Positions 1-11,070 of a DNA stretch of 64,000 nt are shown here, one piece after another. The DNA comes from Delphinus delphis (Eukaryota; Chordata; Mammalia; Artiodactyla; Delphinidae). Under the pieces are notes generated by a model that saw nothing but the letters and a program-made list of their open reading frames with translations, was not told the origin of the DNA and did not search any database. Positions within the stretch are counted from its first letter, which is position 1, and each line of letters starts with the position of its first letter. The translations under genes were made by a program, and so were the position numbers. The stretch spans positions 558,001 through 622,000 of the forward strand of contig NW_027192672.1 of assembly GCF_949987515.2 (NCBI RefSeq), given 5' to 3'.

Positions 1-11
1 AGCTTGCTTGG

Positions 12-83
12 TTGGCCAAAAAGGGCGTATGCGTTTTTTCCTGAATATATTCAGGAAAAAACGCATACGCCCTTTTTGGCCAA
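12..83. repeat. 72-bp perfect palindrome (hairpin), mariner-like; one per monomer
   Basis: Two 36-bp arms meet without a spacer; the centre reads GAATATATTC and the outer ends TTGGCCAAAAAG / CTTTTTGGCCAA. The same hairpin starts every young unit at the listed phase-zero positions and survives in the older units (34,930-35,001; 36,672-36,741; 46,531-46,602; 48,273-48,342). The outer GGTTGGCCAAAAAG and inner TTTTTTCC/GGAAAAAA resemble terminal repeats of mariner-derived miniature elements of cetartiodactyls, so I infer a MITE-like insertion. No TA target duplication is evident. Substitutions in individual units (for example 1,590; 6,328; 20,547; 57,966) hit one arm and are not compensated in the other. 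Confidence 0.85.
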
Positions 84-1589
84 GTGCATCATTGTGGACG
101 TTCTGCCTCTTTTCCTATGCTTTCAATGCAATTCCAGTCTACCTCCTGAAATCGGTTTCCTGCAATTCTGCCCCGCTTTCAAGTCCTCTTGGCAGCCTTA
201 CTTCAGTCTATTTTTCGACGATAGCTGTCATTTATAACTCTGAAGGTTTGTGAATTACAGTGCCCCTGAGCTCCTTTCTTCAACTCGCTTTGTTTTGAGC
301 TGGCCGCAACACCGCAGGATGGCTTCAGGCCCTAATCTGGCTCCAGTACGGCACGTTGAGCCTTTGGTTATTTCCTCTTCCTGGTGGGAAATGAGAGTTA
401 AATTTGCCCGTCCAGACACCTCCAGCTAGCCTCTCATTGGTTCTCGCTATTCCTGTTCATCTTCCGCAGAAATTGCAAACTGGGCTAAACAGGAGGTTAA
501 AGGCGCTGACTCTCCAAGTGGGGAGAGTGTTAGTAAAGCGTCTGGAATGTTGCACCCGAGTACCAGGGGAGGAAAACTGAGACATATTTGAACACGTCTC
601 CCGTTCACATGGTTGATCATACTCTGGGTTCCACATGCATGTTTTAGCTGAAGGAAGAATACCTTAAACCTGGAGAGTTGAGACCCGTGTAATGGGTACC
701 ATGCAATATGACTTCAAAGGGTCTTCATTTGCTCACCGAACCTCTCCAATCCTATCACTGCTGCGTTTATGCCCCTGTACACATGCTTGATTCTCTTTCG
801 GAGACATAGCAATCCATAGGTTTTAAGATACTTACTAGTCAGGTACATTCTTAGGCGTTTAATATGGGGTGTTGAGTCCATTTCGTTGAGCAAGGAGTAG
901 CTCTTGTCTATTCCATATTTGGCTTAAGGAACTTTATCTGTGCTCATTTCAATCTCTGGTTTTATGCAGCACCCCAACTCACCTTTACCCTTAAGCAAGA
1001 ATAAGTTGGTTTTCTAAATTTGAGACCCTGTTCTGTTCTGTAATTCAGTTCCTGTGTAGCCAAGTTTACATTCCATGTATTACTGATATCTTATGATGTT
1101 TCTTTTTCTGTGTGACTTATTTCAGTTAGAATCATCATACCTGAATCCACTCATTGTGCTGCTAAGGGCCTGATGACACAGATTTCATTGCTGAGTGATA
1201 TTGCTTTGTAAGTAAATACCACAACTTCTTTATCCATTTTTCACTTTCTGCGATGTTGAACTTGTACTGTAAACGAGGTTCTTGTAAACAGAGCCATTCC
1301 AAACTTTGGGGTGGCTGTGTCTTTTTGATTTTAATTTCCCTAAGCTATAGGACCATAAGTGGAAGTGCCCTAGGCTCTGTTGCTTTGTTTTTTAGATGTT
1401 TCAGGAAACACCATACACTTCTCCTGAGTGTCTGTTGGCAATTTACATCCCGCCCATCAGCATAACAAGGCTCCCAGTTCTCAATGGCCTGTTGCCTTTC
1501 TGGATTTTACACTTTTTTCAGATGGCCCTTTTGACCGGGGGGAAGTGAGACTTCATTGTAGTGCAGATTTCCTTTGCAAGCTTGCTTGG
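12..1589 (+). repeat. Satellite monomer A1 (1,578 bp)
   Basis: First full unit and first position of the seven-monomer repeat; partner 11,071-12,648. The two missing bases lie at about 1,490 in the GGCCTGTTGCC region. Private variants are TTTTTCGACGA and CTGAAGGTTTG. Confidence 0.9.
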
Positions 1590-3169
1590 TTGGCCAAAAA
1601 GCGCGTATGCGTTTTTTCCTGATTATATTCAGGAAAAAACGCATACGCCCTTTTTGGCCAAGTGCATCATTGTGGACGTTCTGCCTCTTTTCCTATGCTT
1701 TCAATGCAATTCCAGTCTACCTCCTGAAATCGGTTTCCTGCAATTCTGCCCCGCTTTCAAGTCCTCTTGGCAGCCTTACGTCAGTCTATTTTTGGACGAT
1801 AGCTGTCATTTATAACTCTGCAGGTTTGTGAATTACAGTGCCCCTGAGCTCCTTTCTTCAACTCGCTTTCTTGTGACCTGGCCGCAACACCGCAGGATGG
1901 CTTCAGGCCCTAATCTGGTTCCGGCCCGGCATGCTGAGCCTTTGGTTAATTCCTCTTCCTGGTGGGAAATGAGAGTTAAATTTGCCCGTCCAGACACCTC
2001 CAGCTAGCCTCTCATTGGTTCTCGCTATTCCTGTTCATCTTCCGCAGAAATTGCAAACTGGGCCAAACAGGAGGTTAAAGGGACTGACTCTCCAAGTGGG
2101 GAGAGTGTTAGTAAAGCGTCTGGAATGTTGCACCCGAGTACCAGGGGAGGAAAACTGAGACATATTTGAACACGTCTCCCGATCACATGGTTGATCATAC
2201 TCTAGGTTCCACATGCATGTTATAGCTGAAGGAAGAATACCTTAAACCTGGGTAGTTGAAACCTGTGGAATGGGTACCATGCAATATGACTTCAAAGGGT
2301 CTTCATTTGCTCACCGAACCTCTCCAATCCTATCACTGCTGCGTTTATGCCCCTGTACACATGCTTGATTCTCTTTCGGAGACATAGCAATCCATAGGTT
2401 TTAAGATACTTACTAGTCAGGTACATTCTTAGGCGTTTAATATGGGGTGTTGAGTCCATTTCGTTGAGCAAGGAGTAGCTCTTGTCTATTCCATATTTGG
2501 CTTAAGGAACTTTATCTGTGCTCATTTCAATCTCTGGTTTTATGCAGCACCCCAACTCACCTTTACCCTTAAGCAAGAATAAGTTGGTTTTCTAAATTTG
2601 AGACCCTGTTCTGTTCTGTAATTCAGTTCCTGTGTAGCCAAGTTTACATTCCGTGTATTACTGATATCTTATGATGTTTCTTTTTCTGTGTGACTTATTT
2701 CAGTTAGAATCATCATACCTGAATCCACTCATTGTGCTGCTAAGGGCCTTATGACACAGATTTCATTGCTGAGTGATATTGCTTTGTAAGTAAATACCAC
2801 AACTTCTTTATCCATTTTTCACTTTCTGCGATGTTGAACTTGTACTGTAAACGAGGTTCTTGTAAACAGAGCCGTTCCAAACTTTGGGGTGGCTGTGTCT
2901 TTTTGATTTTAATTTCCCTAAGCTATAGGACCATAAGTGGAAGTGCCCTAGGTTCTGTTGCTTTGTTTTTTAGATGTTTCAGGAAACACCATACACTTCT
3001 CCTGAGTGGTTGTTGGCAATTTACATCCCGCCCATCAGCATAACAAGGCTCCCAGTTCTCCATGGCCTGTCCTGCCTTTCTGGATTTTACACTTTTTTCA
3101 GATGGCCCTTTTGACCGGGGGGAAGTGAGACTTCATTGTAGTGCAGATTTCCTTTGCAAGCTTGCTTGG
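1590..3169 (+). repeat. Satellite monomer A2 (1,580 bp)
   Basis: Second position of the seven-monomer repeat; partner 12,649-14,228. The hairpin left arm is mutated (AAAGCGCG and GATTATATTC), leaving two mismatches. It carries the GGCCCGGCATG variant also found near 22,460 and 25,620. Confidence 0.9.
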
Positions 3170-4749
3170 TTGGCCAAAAAGGGCGTATGCGTTTTTTCCT
3201 GAATATATTCAGGAAAAAACGCATACGCCCTTTTTGGCCAAGTGCATCATTGTGGACGTTCTGCCTCTTTTCCTATGCTTTCAATGCAATTCCAGTCTAC
3301 CTCCTGAAATCGGTTTCCTGCAATTCTGCCCCGCTTTCAAGTCCTCTTCGCAGCCTTACTTCAGTCTATTTTTGGACGATAGCTGTCATTTATAATTCTG
3401 CAGGTTTGTGAATTACAGTGCCTCTGAGCTCCTTTCTTCAACTCGCTTTCTTTTGAGCTGGCCGCAACACCGCAGGATGGCTTCAGGCCCTAATCTGGTT
3501 CCGGTACGGCACGCTGAGCCTTTGGTTATTTCCTCTTCCTGTTGGGAAATGAGAGTTAAATTTGCCCGTCCAGACACCTCCAGCTAGTCTCTCATTGGTT
3601 CTCGCTATTCCTGTTCATCTTCCGCAGAAATTGCAAACTGTGCCAAACAGGAGGTTAAAGGCGCTGACTCTCCAAGTGGGGAGAGTGTTAGTAAAGCGTC
3701 TGGAATGTTGCACCCGAGTACCAGGGGAGGAAAACTGAGACATATTTGAACACGTCTCCCGATCACATGGTTGATCATACTCTGGGTTCCACATGCATGT
3801 TTTAGCTGAAGGAAGAATACCTAAAACCTGGGTAGTTGAAACCCGTGGAATGGGTACCATGCAATATGACTTCAAAGGGTCTTCATTTGCTCACCGAACC
3901 TCTCCAATCCTATCACTGCTGCGTTTATGCCCCTGTACACATGCTTGATTCTCTTTCGGAGACATAGCAATCCATAGGTTTTAAGATACTTACTAGTCAG
4001 GTACATTCTTAGGCGTTTAATATGGGGTGTTGAGTCCATTTCGTTGAGCAAGGAGTAGCTCTTGTCTATTCCATATTTGGCTTAAGGAACTTTATCTGTG
4101 CTCATTTCAATCTCTGGTTTTATGCAGCACCCCAACTCACCTTTACCCTTAAGCAAGAATAAGTTGGTTTTCTAAATTTGAGACCCTGTTCTGTTCTGTA
4201 ATTCAGTTCCTGTGTAGCCAAGTTTCCATTCCATGTATTACTGATATCTTATGATGTTTCTTTTTCTGTGTGACTTATTTCAGTTAGAATCATCATACCT
4301 GAATCCACTCATTGTGCTGCTAAGGGCCTGATGACACAGATTTCATTGCTGAGTGATATTGCTTTGTAAGTAAATACCACAACTTCTTTATCCATTTTTC
4401 ACTTTCTGCGATGTTGAACTTGTACTGTAAACGAGGTTCTTGTAAACAGAGCCGTTCCAAACTTTGGGGTGGCTGTGTCTTTTTGATTTTAATTTCCCTA
4501 AGCTATAGGACCATAAGTGGCAGTGCCCTAGGCTCTGTTGCTTTGTTTTTTAGATGTTTCAGGAAACACCATACACTTCTCCCGAGTGGTTGTTGGCAAT
4601 TTACATCCCGCCCATCAGCATAACAAGGCTCCCAGTTCTCCATGGCCTGTCCTGCCTTTCTGGATTTTACACTTTTTTCAGATGGCCCTTTTGACCGGGG
4701 GGAAGTGAGACTTCATTGTAGTGCAGATTTCCTTTGCAAGCTTGCTTGG
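3170..4749 (+). repeat. Satellite monomer A3 (1,580 bp)
   Basis: Third position of the seven-monomer repeat; partner 14,229-15,808. The hairpin is perfect. Close to a consensus unit. Confidence 0.9.
3975..4735 (-). mobile_element. L1-derived part of the young monomer (representative), antisense
   Basis: About half of each young unit follows, base order for base order, the antisense 3' end of an L1 (3' untranslated region, then the end of ORF2). The alignment can be seen inside this window. The clear L1 at 41,743-42,486 has TGACTTACTTCACTCTGTA, GGCTTAGTAATATTCCAT, GTACCACAGCTTTA and GGTGATACCTCATTGT. The monomer has TGACTTATTTCAGTTAGAA, TGCTGAGTGATATTGCTT, TACCACAACTTCTTTA and AGTGAGACTTCATTGTAG in the same order. 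The segment is much decayed and has no coding potential left. The equivalent segment occurs in every unit. Limits are approximate. Confidence 0.75.
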
Positions 4750-6327
4750 TTGGCCAAAAAGGGCGTATGCGTTTTTTCCTGAATATATTCAGGAAAAAAC
4801 GCATACGCCCTTTTTGGCCAAGTGCATCATTGTGGACGTTCTGCCTCTTTTCCTATGCTTTCAATGCAATTCCAGTCTACCTCCTGAAATCGGTTTCCTG
4901 CAATTCTGCCCCGCTTTCAAGTCCTCTTGGCAGCCTTACTTCAGTCTATTTTTGGACGATAGCTGTCATTTATAACTCTGCAGGTTTGTGAATTACAGTG
5001 CCTCTGAGCTCCTTTCTTCAACTCGCTTTCTTTTGAGCTGGCCGCAACACCGCAGGATGGCTTCAGGGCCTAATCTGGTTCCGGTACGGCACGCTGAGCC
5101 TTTGGTTATTTCCTCTTCCTGTTGGGAAATGAGAGTTAAATTTGCCCGTCCAGACACCTCCAGCTAGTCTCTCATTGGTTCTCGCTATTCCTGTTCATCT
5201 TCCGCAGAAATTGCAAACTGTGCCAAACAGGAGGTTAAAGGCGCTGACTCTCCAAGTGGGGAGAGTGTTAGTAAAGCGTCTGGAATGTTGCACCCGAGTA
5301 CCAGGGGAGGAAAACTGAGACATATTTGAACACGTCTCCCGATCACATGGTTGATCATACTCTGGGTTCCACATGCATGTTTTAGCTGAAGGAAGAATAC
5401 CTAAAACCTGGGTAGTTGAAACCCGTGGAATGGGTACCATGCAATATGACTTCAAAGGGTCTTCATTTGCTCACCGAACCTCTCCAATCCTATCACTGCT
5501 GCGTTTATGCCCCTGTACACATGCTTGATTCTCTTTCGGAGACATAGCAATCCATAGGTTTTAAGATACTTACTAGTCAGGTACATTCTTAGGCGTTTAA
5601 TATGCGGTGTTGAGTCCATTTCGTTGAGCAACGAGTAGCTCTTGTCTATTCCATATTTGGCATAAGGAACTTTATCTGTGCTCATTTCAATCTCTGGTTT
5701 TATGCAGCACCCCAACTCACCTTTACCCTTAAGCAAGCATAAGTTGGTTTTCTAAATTTGAGACCCTGTTCTGTTTTGGAATGCAGTTCCTGTGTAGCCA
5801 AGTTTAATTCCGTGTATTAGTGATATCTTATGATGTTTCTTTTTCTGTGTGACTTATTTCAGTTAGAATCATCGTACCTGAATCCACTCATTGTCATGCT
5901 AAGGGCCTGATGACATAGATTTCATTGCTGAGTGATATTGCTTTGTAAGTAAATACCACAACTTCTTTATCCATTCCTCACTTTCTGCGATGTTGAACTT
6001 GTACTGAAACGAGGTTGTTGTAAACAGAGGCGTCCCAAACTTTGGGGTGGCTGTGTCTTTTTGATTTTAATTTCCCTAAGCTATAGGACCATAAGTGGCA
6101 GTGCCCTAGGCTCTGTTGCTTTGTTTTTTAGATGTTTCAGGAAACACCATACACTTCTCCCGAGTGGTTGTTGGCAATTTACATCCCGCCCATCAGCATA
6201 ACAAGGCTCCCAGTTCTCCATGGCCTGTCCTGCCTTTCTGGATTTTACACTTTTTTCAGATGGCCCTTTTGACCGGGGGGATTTGAGACTTCATTGTAGT
6301 GCAGATTTCCTTTGCAAGCTTGCTTGG
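4750..6327 (+). repeat. Satellite monomer A4 (1,578 bp)
   Basis: Fourth position; partner 15,809-17,386. Two single-base deletions (GTTTAATTCC near 5,804 and TACTGAAACG near 6,003) explain its length. Its last third carries variants seen in the diverged edge units, such as CCATTCCTCAC and ATCGTACC. Confidence 0.9.
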
Positions 6328-7907
6328 TTGGCCAAAAAGGGCGTATGCGGTTTTTCCTGAATATATTCAGGAAAAAACGCATACGCCCTTTTTGGCCAAG
6401 TGCATCATTGTGGACGTTCTGCCTCTTTTCCTATGCTTTCAATGCAATTCCAGTCTACCTCCTGAAATCGGTTTCCTGCAATTCTGCCCCGCTTTCAAGT
6501 CCTCTTGGCAGCCTTACTTCATTATATTTTTGGACGATAGCTGTCATTTATAACTCTGCAGGTTTGTGAATTACAGTGCCCCTGAGCTCCTTTCTTCAAC
6601 TCGCTTTCTTTTGAGTTGGCCGCAACACCGCAGGATGGCTTCAGGTCCTAATCTGGTTCCGGCACGGCACGCTGAGCCTTTGGTTATTTCCTCTTCCTGG
6701 TGGGAAGTGAGAGTTAAATTTGCCCGTCCAGACACCTCCAGCTAGCCTCTCATTGGTTCTCGCTATTCCTGTTCATCTTCTGCAGAAATTGCAAACTGGG
6801 CCAAACAGGAGGTTAAAGGCGCTGACTCTCCAAGTGGGGAGACTGTTAGTAAAGCGTCTGGAATGTTGCACCCGAGTACCAGGGGAGGAAAACTGAGACA
6901 TATTTGAACACGTCTCCCGATCACATGGTTGATCATACTCTAGGTTCCACATGCATGTTTTAGCTGAAGGAAGAATACCTTAAACCTGGGTAGTTGAAAC
7001 CCGTGGAATGGGTACCATGCAATATGACTTCAAAGGGTCTTCATTTGCTCACCGAACCTCTCCAATCCTATCACTGCTGCGTTTATGCCCCTGTACACAT
7101 GCTTGATTCTCTTTTGGAGACATAGCAATCCATAGGTTTTACGATACTTACTAGTCAGGTACATTCTTAGGCGTTTAATATGCGGTGTTGAGTCCATTTC
7201 GTTGAGCAAGGAGTAGCTCTTGTCTATTCCATATTTGACTTAAGGAACTTTATCTGTGCTCATTTCAATCTCTGGTTTTATGCAGCACCCCACCTCACCT
7301 TTACCCTTAAGTAAGCATAAGTTGGTTTTCTAAATTTGAGACCCTGTTCTGTTCTGTAATTCAGTTCCTGTGTAGCCAAGTTTCCATTCCGTGTATTACT
7401 GATATCTTATGATGTTTCTTTTTCTGTGTGACTTATTTCAGTTAGAATCATCATACCTGAATCCACTCATTGTTCTGCTAAGGGCCTGATGACATAGATT
7501 TCATTGCTGAGTGATATTGCTTTGTAAGTAAATACCACAACTTCTTTATCCATTTTTCACTTTCTGCGATGTTGAACTTGTACTGTAAATGAGGTTCTTG
7601 TAAACAGAGGCGTCCCAAACTTTGGGGTGGCTGTGTCTTTTTGATTTTAATTTCCCTAAGCTATAGGACCATAAGTGGCAGTGCCCTAGGCTCTGTTGCT
7701 TTGTGTTTTAGATGTTTCAGGAAACACCATACACTTCTCCCGAGTGTCTGTTGGCAATTTACATCCCGCCCATCAGCATAACAAGGCTCCCAGTTCTCCA
7801 TGGCCTTTCCTGCCTTTCTGGATTTTACACTTTTTTCAGATGGCCCTTTTGACTGGGGGGAAGTGAGACTTCATTGTAGTGCAGATTTCCTTTGCAAGCT
7901 TGCTTGG
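6328..7907 (+). repeat. Satellite monomer A5 (1,580 bp)
   Basis: Fifth position; partner 17,387-18,966. One hairpin mismatch (ATGCGGTTTTTCC in the left arm). Private variant TTCATTATATTTTT. Confidence 0.9.
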
Positions 7908-9487
7908 TTGGCCAAAAAGGGCGTATGCGTTTTTTCCTGAATATATTCAGGAAAAAACGCATACGCCCTTTTTGGCCAAGTGCATCATTGTGGACGTTCT
8001 GCCTCTTTTCCTATGCTTTCAATGCAATTCCAGTCTACCTCCTGAAATCGGTTTCCTGCAATTCTGCCCCGCTTTCAAGTCCTCTTGGCAGCCTTACTTC
8101 AGTCTATTTTTGGACGATAGCTGTCATTTATAACTCTGCAGGTTTGTGAATTACAGTGCCCCTGAGCTCCTTTCTTCAACTCACTTTCTTGTGACCTGGC
8201 CGCAACACCGCAGGATGGCTTCAGGCCCTAATCTGGTTCCGGTACGGCACGCAGAGCCTTTGGTTATTTCCTCTTCCTGTTGGGAAATGAGAGTTAAATT
8301 TGCCCGTCCAGACACCTCCAGCTAGCCTCTCATTGGTTCTCGCTATTCCTGTTCATCTTCCGCAGAAATTGCAAACTGGGCCAAACAGGAGGTTAAAGGC
8401 GCTGACTCTCCAAGTGGGGAGAGTGTTAGTAAAGCATCTGGAATGTTGCACCCGAGTACCAGGGGAGGAAAACTGAGACATATTTGAACACGTCTCCTGA
8501 TCACATGGTTGATCATACTCTGGGTTCCACATGCATGTTTTAGCTGAAGGAAGAATACCTAAAACCTGGGTAGTTGAAACCCGTGGAATGGGTACCATGC
8601 AATATGACTTCAAAGGGTCTTCATTTGCTCACCGAACCTCTCCAATCCTATCACTGCTGCGTTTATGCCCCTGTACACATCCTTGATTCTCTTTCGGAGA
8701 GATAGCAATCCATAGGTTTTAAGATACTTACTAGTCAGGTACATTCTTAGGCGTTTAATATGCGGTGTTGAGTCCATTTCGTTGAGCAAGGAGTAGCTCT
8801 TGTCTATTCCATATTTGGCTTAAGGAACTTTATCTGTGTTCATTTCAATCTCTGGTTTTATGCAGCACCCCAACTCACCTTTCCCCTTAAGCAAGCATAA
8901 GTTGGTTTTCTAAATTTGAGACCCTGTTCTGTTCTGTAATTCAGTTCCTGTGTAGCCAAGTTTACATTCCGTGTATTATTGATATCTTATGATGTTTCTT
9001 TTTCTGTGTGACTTATTTCAGTTAGAATCATCGTACCTGAATCCACTCATTTTGCTGCTAAGGGCCTGATGACACAGATTTCATTGCTGAGTGATATTGC
9101 TTTGTAAGTAAATACCACAACTTCTTTATCCATTTTTCACTTTCTGCGATGTTGAACTTGTACTGTAAACGAGGTTCTTGTAAACAGAGCCGTTCCAAAC
9201 TTTGGGGTGGCTGTGTCTTTTTGATTTTAATATCCCTAAGCTATAGGACCATAAGTGGAAGTGCCCTAGGTTCTGTTGCTTTGTTTTTTAGATGTTTCAG
9301 GAAACACCATACACTTCTCCCGAGTGGTTGTTGGCAATTTACATCCCGCCCATCAGCATAACAAGGCTCCCAGTTCTCCATGGCCTGTCCTGCCTTTCTG
9401 GATTTTATACTTTTTTCAGATGGCCCTTTTGACCGGGGGGAAGTGAGACTTCATTGTAGTGCAGATTTCCTTTGCAAGCTTGCTTGG
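7908..9487 (+). repeat. Satellite monomer A6 (1,580 bp)
   Basis: Sixth position; close partner of 18,967 onwards only as far as about 8,940. After that it carries different variants, so the recombination limit of the seven-monomer repeat lies inside this unit. Confidence 0.9.
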
Positions 9488-11070
9488 TTGGCCAAAAAGG
9501 GCGTATGCGTTTTTTCCTGAATATATTCAGGAAAAAACGCATACGCCCTTTTTGGCCAAGTGCATCATTGTGGACGTTCTGCCTCTTTTCCTATGCTATC
9601 AATGCAATTCCAGTCTGCCTCCTGAAATCGGTTTCCTGCAATTCTGCCCCGCTTTCAAGTCCTCTTGGCAGCCTTCCTTCAGTCTATTTTTGGACGATAG
9701 CTGTCATTTATAACTCTGCAGGTTTGTGAATTACAGTGCCCCTGAGCTCCTTTCTTCAACTCGCTTTCTTGTGAGCTGGCCGCAACACCGCAGGATGGCT
9801 TCAGGCCCTAATCTGGTTCCGGCACGGCACACTGAGCATTTGGTTATTTCCTCTTCCTGGTGGGAAATGAGAGTTAAATTTGCCCGTCCAGACACCTCCA
9901 GCTAGCCTCTCATTGGTTCTCGCTATTCCTGTTCATCTTCCGCAGAAATTGCTAACTGGGCCAAACAGTAGGTTAAAGGGACTGACTCTCCAAGTGGGGA
10001 AAGTGTTAGTAAAGCGTCTGGAATGTTGCACCCAAGTACCAGGGGAGGAAAACTGAGACATATTTGAACACATCTCCCGTTCACATGGTTGATCATACTT
10101 GGGTTCCATATGCATGTTTTAGCTGAAGGAAGAATACCTAAAACCTGGGTAGTTGAAACCCGTGGAATGGGTACCATGCAATATGACTTCAAAGGGTCTT
10201 CATTTGCTCACCGAACCTCTCCAATCCTATCACTGCTGCGTTTATGCCCCTGTACACATGCTTGATTCTCTTTCGGAGACATAGCAATCCATAGGTTTTA
10301 AGATACTTACTAGTCAGGTACATTCTTAGGCGTTTAATATGCGGTGTTGAGTCCATTTCGTTGAGCAAGGAGTAGCTCTTGTCTATTCCATATTTGGCTT
10401 AAGGAACTTTATCTGTGCTCATTTCAATCTCTGGTTTTATGCAGCACCCCAACTCACCTTTACCCTTAAGGAAGCATAAGTTGGTTTTCTAAATTTGAGA
10501 CCCTGTTCTGTTCTGTAATTCAGTTCCTGTGTAGCCAAGTTTACATTCCGTGTATTACTGATATCTTATGATGTTTCTTTTTCTGTGTGACTTATTTCAG
10601 TTAGAATCATCATACCTGAATCCACTCATTGTGCTGCTAAGGGCCTGATGACACAGATTTCATTGCTGAGTGATATTGCTTTGTAAGTAAATACCACAAC
10701 TTCTTTATCCATTTTTCACTTTCTGCGATGTTGAACTTGTACTGTAAACGAGGTTCTTGTAAACAGAGGCGTCCCAAACTTTGGGGTGGCTGTGTCTTTT
10801 TGATTTTAATTTCCCTAAGCTATAGGACCATAAGTGGAAGTGCCCTAGGCTCTGTTGCTTTGTTTTTTAGATGTTTCAGGAAACACCATACACTTCTCCC
10901 GAGTGTCTGTTGGCAATTTACATCCCACCCATCACCATAACAAGGCTCCCAGTTCTCCATGGCCTGTCCTGCCTTTCTGGATTTTACACTTTTTTCAGAT
11001 GGCCCTTTTGACCGGGGTGGGGGAAGTGAGACTTCATTGTAGTGCAGATTTCCTTTGCAAGCTTGCTTGG
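9488..11070 (+). repeat. Satellite monomer A7 (1,583 bp)
   Basis: Longest young unit. Extra G/T bases in the G-rich run near 11,015 (CCGGGGTGGGGGAAG) are partly offset by a deletion in CATACTTGGG near 10,098. It closes the 11,059-bp repeat period and has no near-identical partner here. Confidence 0.9.

Larger units (their letters stand above)
1..8940 (+). repeat. Seven-monomer higher-order repeat, copy 1 (incomplete)
   Basis: This stretch matches 11,060-19,999 at a constant offset of 11,059 bp with only about a dozen differences seen (about 99.8 % identity), far closer than neighbouring monomers are to each other. The unit-length pattern 1578-1580-1580-1578-1580-1580 recurs in both copies. 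Identity falls to ordinary between-monomer level near 8,940. The seventh unit (9,488-11,070) has no near-identical partner in the window. Copy 1 probably continues left of the window. Confidence 0.85.

Noticed and set aside
12..83. Hairpin read as a bacterial-type terminator or the array as CRISPR
   Set aside because: The context is mammalian satellite and L1 DNA; spacing is 1.58 kb, not ~60 bp, and there are no cas genes.
1253..1465. Plus-strand 70-codon frame repeated in most monomers
   Set aside because: It lies antisense to the L1-derived part, has no recognisable domain, and is broken or altered in several units. Treated as an accident of tandem repetition.
1561..1815. 84-codon frame starting before the hairpin in each unit
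   Set aside because: Its start is GTG, which is not credible in a mammal, and it overlaps another frame through the palindrome. Not annotated as a gene.
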